Shown here piece by piece: positions 41,070 to 49,222 of a DNA stretch of 64,000 bases. The first letter of the stretch is position 1; each line of letters starts with the position of its first letter. This stretch comes from Acuticoccus sp039034015 (lineage in GTDB: Bacteria; Pseudomonadota; Alphaproteobacteria; Rhizobiales; Amorphaceae). Made by a program: the position numbers and the translations under genes. The DNA lies in NCBI GenBank assembly GCA_039034015.1, contig JBCCBM010000002.1, positions 186,001 through 250,000 on the forward strand, in the 5' to 3' direction. A model generated the notes under the pieces. The model saw only the letters and a list, made by a program, of their open reading frames with translations, was not told where the DNA came from and ran no database searches.

Positions 41070-41648
41070 TCACGCGTCTTTGTAATACCCCACCACATCG
41101 CCCGCGGTGGTGACGCCAAGGCCGTTCAGCTGGCGGTTCACGTAGGCGAAGTAGCCGATGATTTGGTTGGCCTCAAGGATCTCACCATCGTCGCAGCCGG
41201 CGGCGCGAAGGGCGATGACGTCGGCCTCCTCCATCGCGCCGGGCGTTAAGGTGAGTTTTCGCGTGTAGACCATGAGCGCGGCCCCCTTGGCGTCAAGCGC
41301 GCCGGAAAAGTCGCCGGTTTTGAAGCCGGCCTCGATGCGGTCGGCCTTGGTATCGTCGGCCATCAGGTGGCGCGCGTTCTTGAAATGGTTGGCGTAGCTG
41401 TAGGCGCAGGCGTTGAGGGCGGAGACGTAGCTGGCGATGGTCTCTTGCAGCCACAGGGGCAGGGTGTTGCCAGGATCGTGGAGCGCGGCGCGATAGAGGG
41501 TGACGTGGCCCTTCAGCGTTGCGGGGCGGAGGGAATGGACGCGCATCACATTGTCGAGGGTGCCGTGGGGCGTGCGCGCTTCGTCGAACGCGGCCGTCAG
41601 CGCCGCGTCTGCCTCCTCGTCGGACAGCATCGTGATCCAGGCGCTCAC
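41070..41648 (-). CDS. AhpD/carboxymuconolactone decarboxylase-like (peroxidase-related) protein
   Basis: 192 aa, GTG overlapping the mtnA stop by 4 bp. The AhpD-like core is SALNACAYSYANHFKNARHL, in which the usual redox CxxC is CAYS: the second cysteine is Ser while the downstream His is kept. Length and the C-terminal helix (EILEANQIIGYFAYVNRQLN) match the 'uncharacterised peroxidase-related enzyme' branch. It may not be a normal AhpD disulfide reductase. 43 bp separate it from the oxygenase gene. Confidence 0.85.
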   Translation of the reverse strand: MSAWITMLSDEEADAALTAAFDEARTPHGTLDNVMRVHSLRPATLKGHVTLYRAALHDPGNTLPLWLQETIASYVSALNACAYSYANHFKNARHLMADDTKADRIEAGFKTGDFSGALDAKGAALMVYTRKLTLTPGAMEEADVIALRAAGCDDGEILEANQIIGYFAYVNRQLNGLGVTTAGDVVGYYKDA

Positions 41649-42754
41649 GCCGCCTGCCGCGCCCGCTCCGGGAAGAGGGCGGCAATCCCCTCCGTGGTGG
41701 CGGCCGCAACGCCGTTTTCGGTGATAAGGCCGGTGACGTATTTGGCCGGCGTCACATCAAAGGCGAAGTTGGCGACGGGGGAGGCATCGGGGGTGAGCTG
41801 GATGGTCTCGATGGCGCCCGACGCCGTGCGGCCCGTCATGTGGGAGACTTCGTCGCCCGCGCGCTGCTCAATGGGGATGTCGAATCCGGATTTCAGGGTG
41901 AAATCAATGGTCGGGGAGGGGAGCGCCACGTAGAAGGGGACGCCATTGTCGTGGGCGGCGACGGCCTTCAGGTACGTGCCGATTTTGTTGCAGACATCGC
42001 CGTTGGCGCTCGTGCGGTCGGTGCCGACAATGCAAAGGTCCACCTTGCCGTGCTGCATCAGGTGGCCGCCCACATTGTCCACAATCACCGTGTGGGGGAC
42101 GCCGTGGTTGGCAAGCTCCCACGCGGTGAGATAGGCGCCCTGGTTGCGCGGGCGCGTCTCATCCACCCACACGTGGACGGGGATGCCCGCATCGTGCGCC
42201 TGGTAGATGGGCGAGGTGGCGGTGCCAAAGTCGACCGTTGCGAGCCAGCCGGCGTTGCAGTGGGTGAGGATGTTGACCGGGCCACCGCGCTTGGCGGCGA
42301 TCTCTTTGATGAGCGGCAGGCCATGGGCGCCGATGCGCCGGCAGATTTCAGAATCCTCGTCGGCAATTTCGGCAGCGCGCGCCCAGGCAGCGGCTTCCCG
42401 CGCGTCGGGGGCGAGGGGTTTGAGGCTCACCATCATCTCGTCGAGCGCCCAGCGAAGGTTCACCGCCGTCGGCCGGGTTTGGATGAGCGTGTCGTAGGCG
42501 GTTTGCAGCGCGCCGTCCGACCCATCGCCATGGAGGGCGAGCGCAACACCATAGGCGGCCGTTGCGCCGATGAGGGGGGCGCCGCGCACAAGCATCGCCG
42601 AGATGGCGCGGGCGGCATCATGCAGCGTCACGAGGTCGACGGTGACGAATTCGTGGGGGAGGCGGGTTTGGTCGATGATGCGCACCGCCCCCGGGCCGCC
42701 GCCCGGCAGCGCGTGGGGCCAAATGGTCCGTGTGGGGGTGCCGTTCACCTTCAT
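41645..42754 (-). CDS. mtnA: S-methyl-5-thioribose-1-phosphate isomerase
   Basis: 369 aa, ATG overlapping the mtnK stop. Converts 5-methylthioribose-1-phosphate to 5-methylthioribulose-1-phosphate in methionine salvage. Family motifs: VRGAPLIGATAAYGVALAL, ILTHCNAGWLATVDFGTA (catalytic Cys), VWVDETRPRNQGAYLTAWEL, IVGTDRTSANGDVCNKIGTY (catalytic Asp) and PFYVALPSPTIDFTL. Length fits the family. It works directly on the MtnK product, and the downstream genes may encode a non-standard continuation of the route. Confidence 0.96.
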   Translation of the reverse strand: MKVNGTPTRTIWPHALPGGGPGAVRIIDQTRLPHEFVTVDLVTLHDAARAISAMLVRGAPLIGATAAYGVALALHGDGSDGALQTAYDTLIQTRPTAVNLRWALDEMMVSLKPLAPDAREAAAWARAAEIADEDSEICRRIGAHGLPLIKEIAAKRGGPVNILTHCNAGWLATVDFGTATSPIYQAHDAGIPVHVWVDETRPRNQGAYLTAWELANHGVPHTVIVDNVGGHLMQHGKVDLCIVGTDRTSANGDVCNKIGTYLKAVAAHDNGVPFYVALPSPTIDFTLKSGFDIPIEQRAGDEVSHMTGRTASGAIETIQLTPDASPVANFAFDVTPAKYVTGLITENGVAAATTEGIAALFPERARQAA

Positions 42755-44070
42755 GAGACGTCCCTTAAGGTGCGCTCGGCCCGCTCAATCACGTGGCCGA
42801 TGGTGTGGATCTCCCCCCGTTCCACCACCAGCTGACGGGCAAGCGCAAGGGCCCTTCGCTCCGCAGTTGCGCGAACCTCCCGCCGCTCAATGCCGCGAAG
42901 GTCGGCAACGCCGGCAAGGCCGATGATCCGCCGCGTCATCTTTGCGCCGGCAAAGCCCAACGCGTCGCGCTCCACCCGCTCCAAGAAGCCAGTGAGCGCG
43001 ATCTCGATGCCGTCCTTGTCGCCCCGCTCTTCAAAGAGGGCGGCGCTGAAGGCATCGCCCCCGCGCTCGGACCGCCAAAGTTCTGAAAAGCGACGGGCAA
43101 ATGTGCCGTGGAAGCATTGTATTTGTTCGGCGAGCCAGTCGCGGTAGACGGCCGGCTGTTCGCCCCAGGCGTCCTGCGCAAAATAGTTGAGGAGGAGGTT
43201 GGCCGTCAGCGCCCCAAGGTCGAACCCCATGGGGCCGTAGAAGGCAAATTCTGGGTCGATGACGCGCACGTCTTCGCCCGCGTCGGTGTGCGCCACCATG
43301 ATGGAGCCGGTGTGAAGGTCGCCGTGGACGAGCGCCTCCGCCCGGCTCATGAACGCGAATTTGAGGTCCTGAATGGCCGCGCGCCACTGGGGGTCGCCCC
43401 ACACTGCGGCGACTGTTGCGTCCATCTCGGGGCGCAAAAAGTCGTTCATCGGGTGGTTGGTGTAAGGGTCGGTGAAGACGAGATCTTCGGTGATTTTGGC
43501 AAGCGCGGTGTTGCCGGCAAAGAGCGCGATTTCGGCCTTGGCTTGCTCGGCGGAGAGGGCAAGGGTTGAGGTGCGAAACAGGGTCTCGGCGCAAAACTCA
43601 CCCACAATGCGCGCGGCCGCCCCGTGGCGCTGCCGCTCGATCAGCGCTTTGCGCCAGATGACGTGCGGCGTCAGATTTTCCATGACGATGAGCGCCTGCG
43701 GCCCATCAAAATGGTGGATTTCGGGGACGGAGCCGTTGGCCTTGTCCTGCCGCACGAGGGCGGCATGCTCATAAAATGAGCGGCTGAGGGGGAGCGGCCA
43801 GCTTTCGCCCACCAGGCGCACGAAGGGGAGCGCCTGCTTGACGCACACGGACCCGGCCGGCCCCGTGACGATGTAGACGAAGTTGAGATTGCCGTCGCCC
43901 ACCTCGCGTACGGTCCAATCGGTGGGATGGCCGCCCAGGCGCTCGGCCATGCCCACGTACGTGGCGAGGCGCTCCGCAACGGTGTCTGTGGTCAGCGGCC
44001 GATAGGGGCCGTAGTCGGGCACGGTGGTCAAATTTTCGTCCCGCCGCCGAATTGCTTGCGCGCTTTCCAT
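42751..44070 (-). CDS. mtnK: 5-methylthioribose kinase
   Basis: 439 aa from ATG 44070; GTG 44094 would add 8 residues without a clear ribosome-binding site. Phosphorylates methylthioribose at C1 using ATP. N-terminus YRPLTTDTVAERLATY, then VREVGDGNLNFVYIVTG (nucleotide loop), VKQALPFVRLVGESWPL, MENLTPHVIWRKALI, catalytic EALVHGDLHTGSIMV and metal-binding VIDPEFAFYGPMGFDLGA. First gene of the operon mtnK-mtnA-ahpD-like-2OG oxygenase-M29-like. The AT-rich gap upstream (44071-44252) should hold the promoter. Confidence 0.96.
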   Translation of the reverse strand: MESAQAIRRRDENLTTVPDYGPYRPLTTDTVAERLATYVGMAERLGGHPTDWTVREVGDGNLNFVYIVTGPAGSVCVKQALPFVRLVGESWPLPLSRSFYEHAALVRQDKANGSVPEIHHFDGPQALIVMENLTPHVIWRKALIERQRHGAAARIVGEFCAETLFRTSTLALSAEQAKAEIALFAGNTALAKITEDLVFTDPYTNHPMNDFLRPEMDATVAAVWGDPQWRAAIQDLKFAFMSRAEALVHGDLHTGSIMVAHTDAGEDVRVIDPEFAFYGPMGFDLGALTANLLLNYFAQDAWGEQPAVYRDWLAEQIQCFHGTFARRFSELWRSERGGDAFSAALFEERGDKDGIEIALTGFLERVERDALGFAGAKMTRRIIGLAGVADLRGIERREVRATAERRALALARQLVVERGEIHTIGHVIERAERTLRDVS

Positions 44071-44252
44071 TCCCAACCCGACCGTGACCAACACACATCG
44101 CAGCGTGACATGAGTCTATTCCGATCTTCAACCGAGGCGGGCTGAAAGCGCCGGGTTGGTGCGCGCATGCGTCGCCCCTTCGTTATTTAAGTGAACACTA
44201 AACCATTAGGCGCGTTTTCCCGAGTCCCGAAATTCATGTGGCGCAATAGCAG

Positions 44253-45278
44253 TTATCTTGTTTTTCGATCGCTCGTGTCGGTCGCGCCATGGCGTGCCAT
44301 GAAGGCGGCAACGAGACGGTACCGTGTCTGGGTGAGGGAGGCGGCCCGGTAGTGATCCAGGAGGTGCTTTGCCGGATCGGAAAGCCGTTGAAATCCTGAG
44401 ACAAATGCGACCAGCACGCCGAGTGTCGTTTCGCCTTGAATGACGAGTGCGCCGCCAAAGCCGAGCACGGCGAGCGGCGCGAGCGCGTTCAGCCCGTTGA
44501 CCACCAGCCGCGCCACGCTTTTCCACCACGCAACGTTCACGCCAAGCCGGCGCAGCACGCGGCCCGTGCGGTGGAATTTTCGCCCATCCTCGTCGATCAC
44601 GGCTGTGTTCAGCGCGCGCCGCTCCTCCACCCGGTCGGCCGACAGGCGGTTGATGCGCCGCTGGATGAGCGGCACCGCCACCGCCTGGGGAAGCAAAAAC
44701 GGCAGTGAGATCGCCGCCAGCAGCGGCTCGGTGACCGCCATGTAGCCAATCAGCCCGACGATGGTGGCAAGCTGCACCACCGCCTCTCCATAGGCGACGC
44801 CCGAAAAGAGCGCGATTTGCTCGATCTCTTGCCCCAGGACCGCAACGCGCGTGCCCTCGCCATCCTGCGCGTTGTCATCGTGATCGTCGTTGAGGGGCTG
44901 CGTGTCGTCGGCCGCGCTCTTGTCATAAAGCGTTGCGCGGGCGTTGCGCAAAACGTCCTCCGCCACCGCCCCCTGAAAGACGCGGAGCGCATGCTTTGTG
45001 ATGGCGTGGGTCGCGATCACGGCGAGGTACACCAGCGAAAGCTCGATCAGGAGCGCGATGGAGCCCTCCTCGATCGCCCCGTCCACAAGGCGCCGCTGCA
45101 GTTCGAGGGGGATGACGTCGAGCGCGGCAACGGTGAGCGCAAGGGCGATGATGACGAGCTGCTGTCGCCAACTGATCGCCCAAATGAAGGTCATCGCATG
45201 GTGGTGACGCACCTGTTCGGCATCAAAATTGCCGGCACCGGTGGACTTTGAGAGCAAATCGTCGCGCGACGGGGTCAT
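44253..45278 (-). CDS. ABC transporter transmembrane-domain protein lacking the ATPase domain
   Basis: 341 aa. Looks like the membrane half of an exporter-type ABC protein: IISWRQQLVIIALALTVAAL-like first helix, PLELQRRLVDGAIEEGS, then a TMD with six hydrophobic segments (GLIGYMAVTEPLLAAISLPF, LAPLAVLGFGGALVIQGETT). The C-terminus FVSGFQRLSDPAKHLLDHYR matches the helix that normally leads into the nucleotide-binding domain, but the protein stops ~30 residues later with no Walker motifs, and none follows in any frame before mtnK. It is either a stand-alone TMD protein or the remnant of a half-transporter. Confidence 0.75.
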   Translation of the reverse strand: MTPSRDDLLSKSTGAGNFDAEQVRHHHAMTFIWAISWRQQLVIIALALTVAALDVIPLELQRRLVDGAIEEGSIALLIELSLVYLAVIATHAITKHALRVFQGAVAEDVLRNARATLYDKSAADDTQPLNDDHDDNAQDGEGTRVAVLGQEIEQIALFSGVAYGEAVVQLATIVGLIGYMAVTEPLLAAISLPFLLPQAVAVPLIQRRINRLSADRVEERRALNTAVIDEDGRKFHRTGRVLRRLGVNVAWWKSVARLVVNGLNALAPLAVLGFGGALVIQGETTLGVLVAFVSGFQRLSDPAKHLLDHYRAASLTQTRYRLVAAFMARHGATDTSDRKTR

Positions 45279-45414
45279 GACAGGCAGTATAGGTCAACAA
45301 TCCTTGGCCGGGAGGGCCGCACCCTCGCGGGCGCCGAGCGCCGATGCTATGGCGGGCGCGATGGATGCACCGTTCCGACAAACGCCCCGGCGCGCCGGCC
45401 GTGACGCCCCGACA

Positions 45415-45891
45415 ATGCCCGAGGGCCGGGGCTATGCCATGTCCGGCACCGGCGAGACGCTGGTGCCCATCGCGCCGGACGCGCTGCTGGCGCTCATCAT
45501 GGACGAGGCGCGCCTTGCCGCTGCCATCCCCGGCGCAGACGACCTTCACCGCGCGGACGAGGATGGCGTGCGGGCCTATGCCGCCGACGTTGGGATCGGC
45601 GTTGGCCGCATGAAGGGCACCTATCGCGTCACCTGCCGGTTCGACGAGGTGGACGCGGGCGCGCTCACCCTCACCGGCGGCGCAAAGGGCCCCTTCGGCC
45701 ACTCATCGGGGGAAGGGTTTGTGGACCTTGACCCCGCCCCCGGGGGCACCCTCGTGCGCTACACCTACGCGATCCTCATCAAAGGCGTGGTGGCGGCGGC
45801 CGGCGGCCGATTGCTGGATGGCGCGGGAAAACTGTTGATTGAAAAATTCTTCCGCCGTCTTGCTGCGGCGGCGGGCGGTGAGGCGGCGTGA
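45415..45891 (+). CDS. CoxG-like SRPBCC (carbon monoxide dehydrogenase subunit G family) protein
   Basis: About 158 aa from ATG 45415; ATGs at 45349, 45361 and 45439 are also in frame and no site is decisive. Family pattern MSGTGETLVPIAPDALLALI, LAAAIPGADDLHRADEDG, GVGRMKGTYRVTCRFDEVD and a C-terminal AAAGGRLLDGAGKLLIEKFF helix that may associate with the membrane. CoxG recruits CO dehydrogenase to the membrane in carboxydotrophs, but no cox genes are here, so the role may be different. Confidence 0.82.
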   Translation: MPEGRGYAMSGTGETLVPIAPDALLALIMDEARLAAAIPGADDLHRADEDGVRAYAADVGIGVGRMKGTYRVTCRFDEVDAGALTLTGGAKGPFGHSSGEGFVDLDPAPGGTLVRYTYAILIKGVVAAAGGRLLDGAGKLLIEKFFRRLAAAAGGEAA

Positions 45892-45961
45892 CGCACTGCA
45901 ACACGCCTGTCATGACAATCGGCTTGAAGGCGGGCCAACCGCCATGTTCGGAGGACAATCC

Positions 45962-47551
45962 ATGACCTTGCGCTTTTTGACCGCGGGCGCCCTCGTCGCG
46001 CTGCTGCCAACCATGGCCACCGCCGAGGACACGCTCACGATCTTGCACGTGAACGATGTGCACAGCCGCGTTGAGCCCATCAACCGCTTCAACTCCACCT
46101 GCAGCGCCGAAGACGATGCGGAAGGAAAATGTTTTGGGGGCGCGGCCCGCCTCGTCACCGCCATCCGCGAGGCGCGCGAGGCGTCGGAGAACCCCGTGAT
46201 GGTGCTGGACGCCGGCGACCAGTTCCAAGGCTCCCTCTTCTACAGCCTTTACAAAGGCGAGGCGGCGGCCAAAACCATGAACCTCATGGGCTTTGACGCA
46301 ATGGCCCTTGGCAACCACGAGTTCAACCATGGCCCCGAAACCATCAAATCCTTCGTGGAGATGGTCAACTTCCCCGTCCTCTTCGCCAACGTGGAGATGA
46401 CGGACGCCTCGCCCATCGCCGGCCTCGTCCCCGCCTCCACCGTCATCGAAAAGGGCGGCCACCGTTACGGCATCATCGGCATTGCCCCTGACGACACCGG
46501 CGAACTCTCCTCCCCCGGCGAGACCATCACCTTCACCGACCCCGTGCCCGCCGTCCAAGCCGAGGTGGACCGCCTGACGGCCGACGGCATCGACCGCATC
46601 ATCCTCCTCAGCCACTCCGGCCTCCCCGCGGACCTTCGCATTGGCGCGGCTGTCACCGGCGTTGACATCATCGTGGGCGGCCACTCCCACACGCTCCTCT
46701 CCAACACCGATGAGGATGCGGCCGGCCCATACCCCACCATGGTCGCCTCGCCCGATGGGGAAACGCCCATCGTCCAGGCCGGCGCCTATTCAAAGTATCT
46801 GGGCAAAATCAACGTCACCTTCGACGACAACGGCGTTGTGACCGCCGCGGTGGGCGACACCATGGTGGTGGACGGCTCTGTTGAAAAAGACGCGGAGACC
46901 GATGCTCTGGTGACCGAGCTTGCCGGTCCGCTGGAAGAACTGCGCAACGAGGTTGTGGGGGAAGCGGCCGCCGTCATCGATGGGGAGCGCTCGTCCTGCC
47001 GCGCGCGCGAGTGCGAGATGGGCAACCTCGTCGCCGATGCGCTGCTTGACCGTGTGGCCGACCAGGGCATCCAAATCGCGATCCAAAACGGGGGCGGCCT
47101 CCGCGCATCCATTGACGCGGGCCCCATCACCATGGGCGAAGTGTTGACGGTGCTGCCGTTCCAAAACACGCTCGCGACCTTCCAGCTTTCGGGCGCCGGC
47201 GTGCGCGCGGCGCTGGAAAACGGCGTAAGCCAGGTGGAAGAGGGGGCCGGGCGCTTTGCGCAGGTGGCCGGCCTTCGCTACACGGCCGATCTTTCCCAGC
47301 CCGCAGGCTCCCGCATTGTGAGCGTTGAGGTCGCCACCGCCGACGGCTTTGCCCCCCTCGACGATGCGGCCATCTACGGCGTTGTCTCCAACAATTTTAT
47401 GCGCCGCGGCGGTGACGGCTACGCCATGTTCGCCGACGACGCCACCAACGCCTACGATTACGGCCCCGGCGTGGAGCAGGTGGTTGCCGATTACATGATG
47501 GGCGCCGGCCCCATCACGCCCGCCCTCGATGGGCGCATCACCATCCGCTAA
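45962..47551 (+). CDS. Periplasmic 5'-nucleotidase / UshA-like metallophosphoesterase
   Basis: 529 aa from ATG 45962, with GGAGGA 6 nt upstream. Signal peptide MTLRFLTAGALVALLPTMATA. Metallophosphatase domain with LHVNDVHSRVEP (DxH), VMVLDAGDQFQGS, GNHEFNHGPE and VGGHSHTLLS; C-terminal 5'-nucleotidase domain from ~residue 335 with NLVADALLD, IQNGGGLRASIDAGPITMGE and VVSNNFMRRGGDGYAMF. Hydrolyses nucleotides in the periplasm to scavenge nucleosides and phosphate. Two cysteines (SSCRARECE) lie before the substrate domain. Confidence 0.95.
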   Translation: MTLRFLTAGALVALLPTMATAEDTLTILHVNDVHSRVEPINRFNSTCSAEDDAEGKCFGGAARLVTAIREAREASENPVMVLDAGDQFQGSLFYSLYKGEAAAKTMNLMGFDAMALGNHEFNHGPETIKSFVEMVNFPVLFANVEMTDASPIAGLVPASTVIEKGGHRYGIIGIAPDDTGELSSPGETITFTDPVPAVQAEVDRLTADGIDRIILLSHSGLPADLRIGAAVTGVDIIVGGHSHTLLSNTDEDAAGPYPTMVASPDGETPIVQAGAYSKYLGKINVTFDDNGVVTAAVGDTMVVDGSVEKDAETDALVTELAGPLEELRNEVVGEAAAVIDGERSSCRARECEMGNLVADALLDRVADQGIQIAIQNGGGLRASIDAGPITMGEVLTVLPFQNTLATFQLSGAGVRAALENGVSQVEEGAGRFAQVAGLRYTADLSQPAGSRIVSVEVATADGFAPLDDAAIYGVVSNNFMRRGGDGYAMFADDATNAYDYGPGVEQVVADYMMGAGPITPALDGRITIR

Positions 47552-47558
47552 CATTTCT

Positions 47559-47581
47559 GGGCGGCGGCCATGCCGCCGCCC
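47559..47581 (+). terminator. Strong hairpin after the 5'-nucleotidase gene
   Basis: A 10-bp perfect stem, GGGCGGCGGC with GCCGCCGCCC, and a 3-nt loop begin 8 bp after the stop. There is no T-run. It lies 15 bp before the start of the next gene and may attenuate it. Confidence 0.5.
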
Positions 47582-47596
47582 AACCTGGAGGCGCTG

Positions 47597-48472
47597 ATGG
47601 ATCCCACCAGCCAGACGGCCCCGAAGAACGCGCTTGGGCTCAAGAACACGCAGGCGTTCAAGGCAGAAGTCTCTGCGCGTTCAGCGCCCGGTGGCGCCAA
47701 GAACATCGATCAGACCGGCTGGACATATCTGTGTGGGCCAGCCGCTTTCCTCTTCTGCGTCGCCCGATCCAAACCCAAACTGTACAGCGCCTACATGGAT
47801 GGCCTGTTGAAGAACGGTGTTGGTTCGATCGGGAACCTTAAAATAACTGTCTCGGAGGCCTTCAAGAAGCGCCAGAAGCCCGCCGTCATGGCCGATGCAG
47901 ATTGGTACGGCCTTGGCCCGCTGCGCGAACAAACCGGCGGCACCGCAGCTGCCGCCGGCGCGCTTGTCGGCTCGCGGGGTATGCAAGACGCAACGTTCCC
48001 CGAACAGATGATGGATTGGTTTCGAAGTGCGGGCTGGCAGAGCGTAACCGGGCGTTACAAAACGACGGCCAACGCCTCGTTTCAGACTTTGGTCGGCGCC
48101 CAGCAGCATCACCTTGCGGGCGACGATGTTGTACTCCTCGTTGAGGGGGCGGTCGTTGACGAGCAAAGGAAGGACCGCCCATGCTTTGCCGAGGGGGCAA
48201 ACCACTGGGTTGTCTCGGCTGGGCAGTTTACGATCTCGACGGTGTGGCCATCACGCTCGTGGTCGACCGCGCTGACCGCCACGTCCTCGGTCTACGACCC
48301 CTACAGAGTGTGTGGGCACCAACGTCGCGGGCGCAGCCCGACCGTCGGCGAGATCATGCTCGATGTTTACACCTGGGGAGACATCGCGCCGAGCTCGCCC
48401 TACGGCCGCCAGCCCATCGAGCGGTTTTTGAGCGGGTTTTATGGCTTCGTCGCCGCCCGCCCACCGTCGTGA
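47597..48472 (+). CDS. Putative papain-like cysteine peptidase-fold protein (hypothetical)
   Basis: 291 aa from ATG 47597, with GGAGG upstream. Residues ~40-60 read DQTGWTYLCGPAAFLFCVAR, like the nucleophile helix of papain-like proteins. They are followed by YMDGLLKNGVGSIGNLKI, ADADWYGLGPLREQTGG and EQMMDWFRSAGW, and then GANHWVVSAG with a candidate catalytic His. From ~residue 225 the sequence becomes Arg/Ser-rich (STVWPSRSWSTALTATSSVY) and less regular, but VYDPYRVCG and VGEIMLDVYTWG then resume, so two small frameshifts or an atypical segment are possible. Similar architectures occur in polymorphic toxin or effector proteins; function here is unknown. Confidence 0.6.
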   Translation: MDPTSQTAPKNALGLKNTQAFKAEVSARSAPGGAKNIDQTGWTYLCGPAAFLFCVARSKPKLYSAYMDGLLKNGVGSIGNLKITVSEAFKKRQKPAVMADADWYGLGPLREQTGGTAAAAGALVGSRGMQDATFPEQMMDWFRSAGWQSVTGRYKTTANASFQTLVGAQQHHLAGDDVVLLVEGAVVDEQRKDRPCFAEGANHWVVSAGQFTISTVWPSRSWSTALTATSSVYDPYRVCGHQRRGRSPTVGEIMLDVYTWGDIAPSSPYGRQPIERFLSGFYGFVAARPPS

Positions 48473-48481
48473 GAGGCGCCA

Positions 48482-49222
48482 TCATGAGCGCCCGCCGTCC
48501 ACGCAAAGGGTTTGGCCGCTGATGTAGCCGGCCTCGTCGCTCGCCAGAAAAAGGCAGGCGGCGGCGATGTCGGCGGGGGTGCCCAGGCGCCGCACATGGG
48601 TCGCCTCGATGAGTCGGGCTTGGCCGGTTTCCCCCATTGCGTGCCATTGCGCCTCGGTGGTGGGGTTGGAGCGCACAAAGCCCGGCGCCACCGCATTCAC
48701 CGTCACCCCGTGCGGCCCGAATTCTTGTGACAGCTGTTTGACCAGACCCACCAGCGCGTGCTTCGCGGCGGTGTACGCCTGCACCCCGGTGAGCGAGGGG
48801 CGCAACCCCGCCCCCGACGCCAACGCCACCAGCCGCCCGCGCCCCTTTGCGACCATCGCGGGCGCGCTCGCCTGCGCCACCCAGGCGAACGCATCCACAT
48901 TGGCGGCAAACACGCGCCGCCACGAGGCCTCGTCAATCTCGCCAAGGGGGCGATGGGCCTGGCCGCGGGTGCCGCCGGCCGCGTGGATCACAATGTCGGG
49001 CGCAAGATCGCCGAGCGCGGCGAGCACCGCGGCCCGCTCGCCAAGGTCGACCACGATTGCCTCCGCGCCGAGCGTTTTTGCGGCGGCGCAAACGCCCGCC
49101 TCGTCAATGTCGGCAAGGGTGAGGGTGGCGCCCGCCTCAAGGGCGGCGGCGGCAATGGCCCGGCCAAGCCCCTGGGCCGCCCCCGTGACCAAAACCCCGC
49201 GGCCTTCAAAATTCAGCCGCAT
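48482..49222 (-). CDS. Short-chain dehydrogenase/reductase
   Basis: 246 aa. NAD(P) motif GVLVTGAAQGLGRAIAAAAL, DIVIHAAGGTRG in place of NNAG, catalytic Ser in LVALASGAGLRPSL and VQAYTAAKHALVGLVKQLSQ (YxxxK), C-terminal YISGQTLCVDGG. The 5' end overlaps the PanE-like gene by 10 bp, making it the last gene of the MarR-creatininase-PanE-like-SDR operon. Substrate unknown. Confidence 0.92.
   Translation of the reverse strand: MRLNFEGRGVLVTGAAQGLGRAIAAAALEAGATLTLADIDEAGVCAAAKTLGAEAIVVDLGERAAVLAALGDLAPDIVIHAAGGTRGQAHRPLGEIDEASWRRVFAANVDAFAWVAQASAPAMVAKGRGRLVALASGAGLRPSLTGVQAYTAAKHALVGLVKQLSQEFGPHGVTVNAVAPGFVRSNPTTEAQWHAMGETGQARLIEATHVRRLGTPADIAAACLFLASDEAGYISGQTLCVDGGRS

Noticed and set aside
45349..45891. 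CO dehydrogenase operon suggested by the CoxG-like gene.
   Set aside because: No coxS, coxM or coxL homologue occurs in the neighbourhood, so no CO oxidation claim is made.
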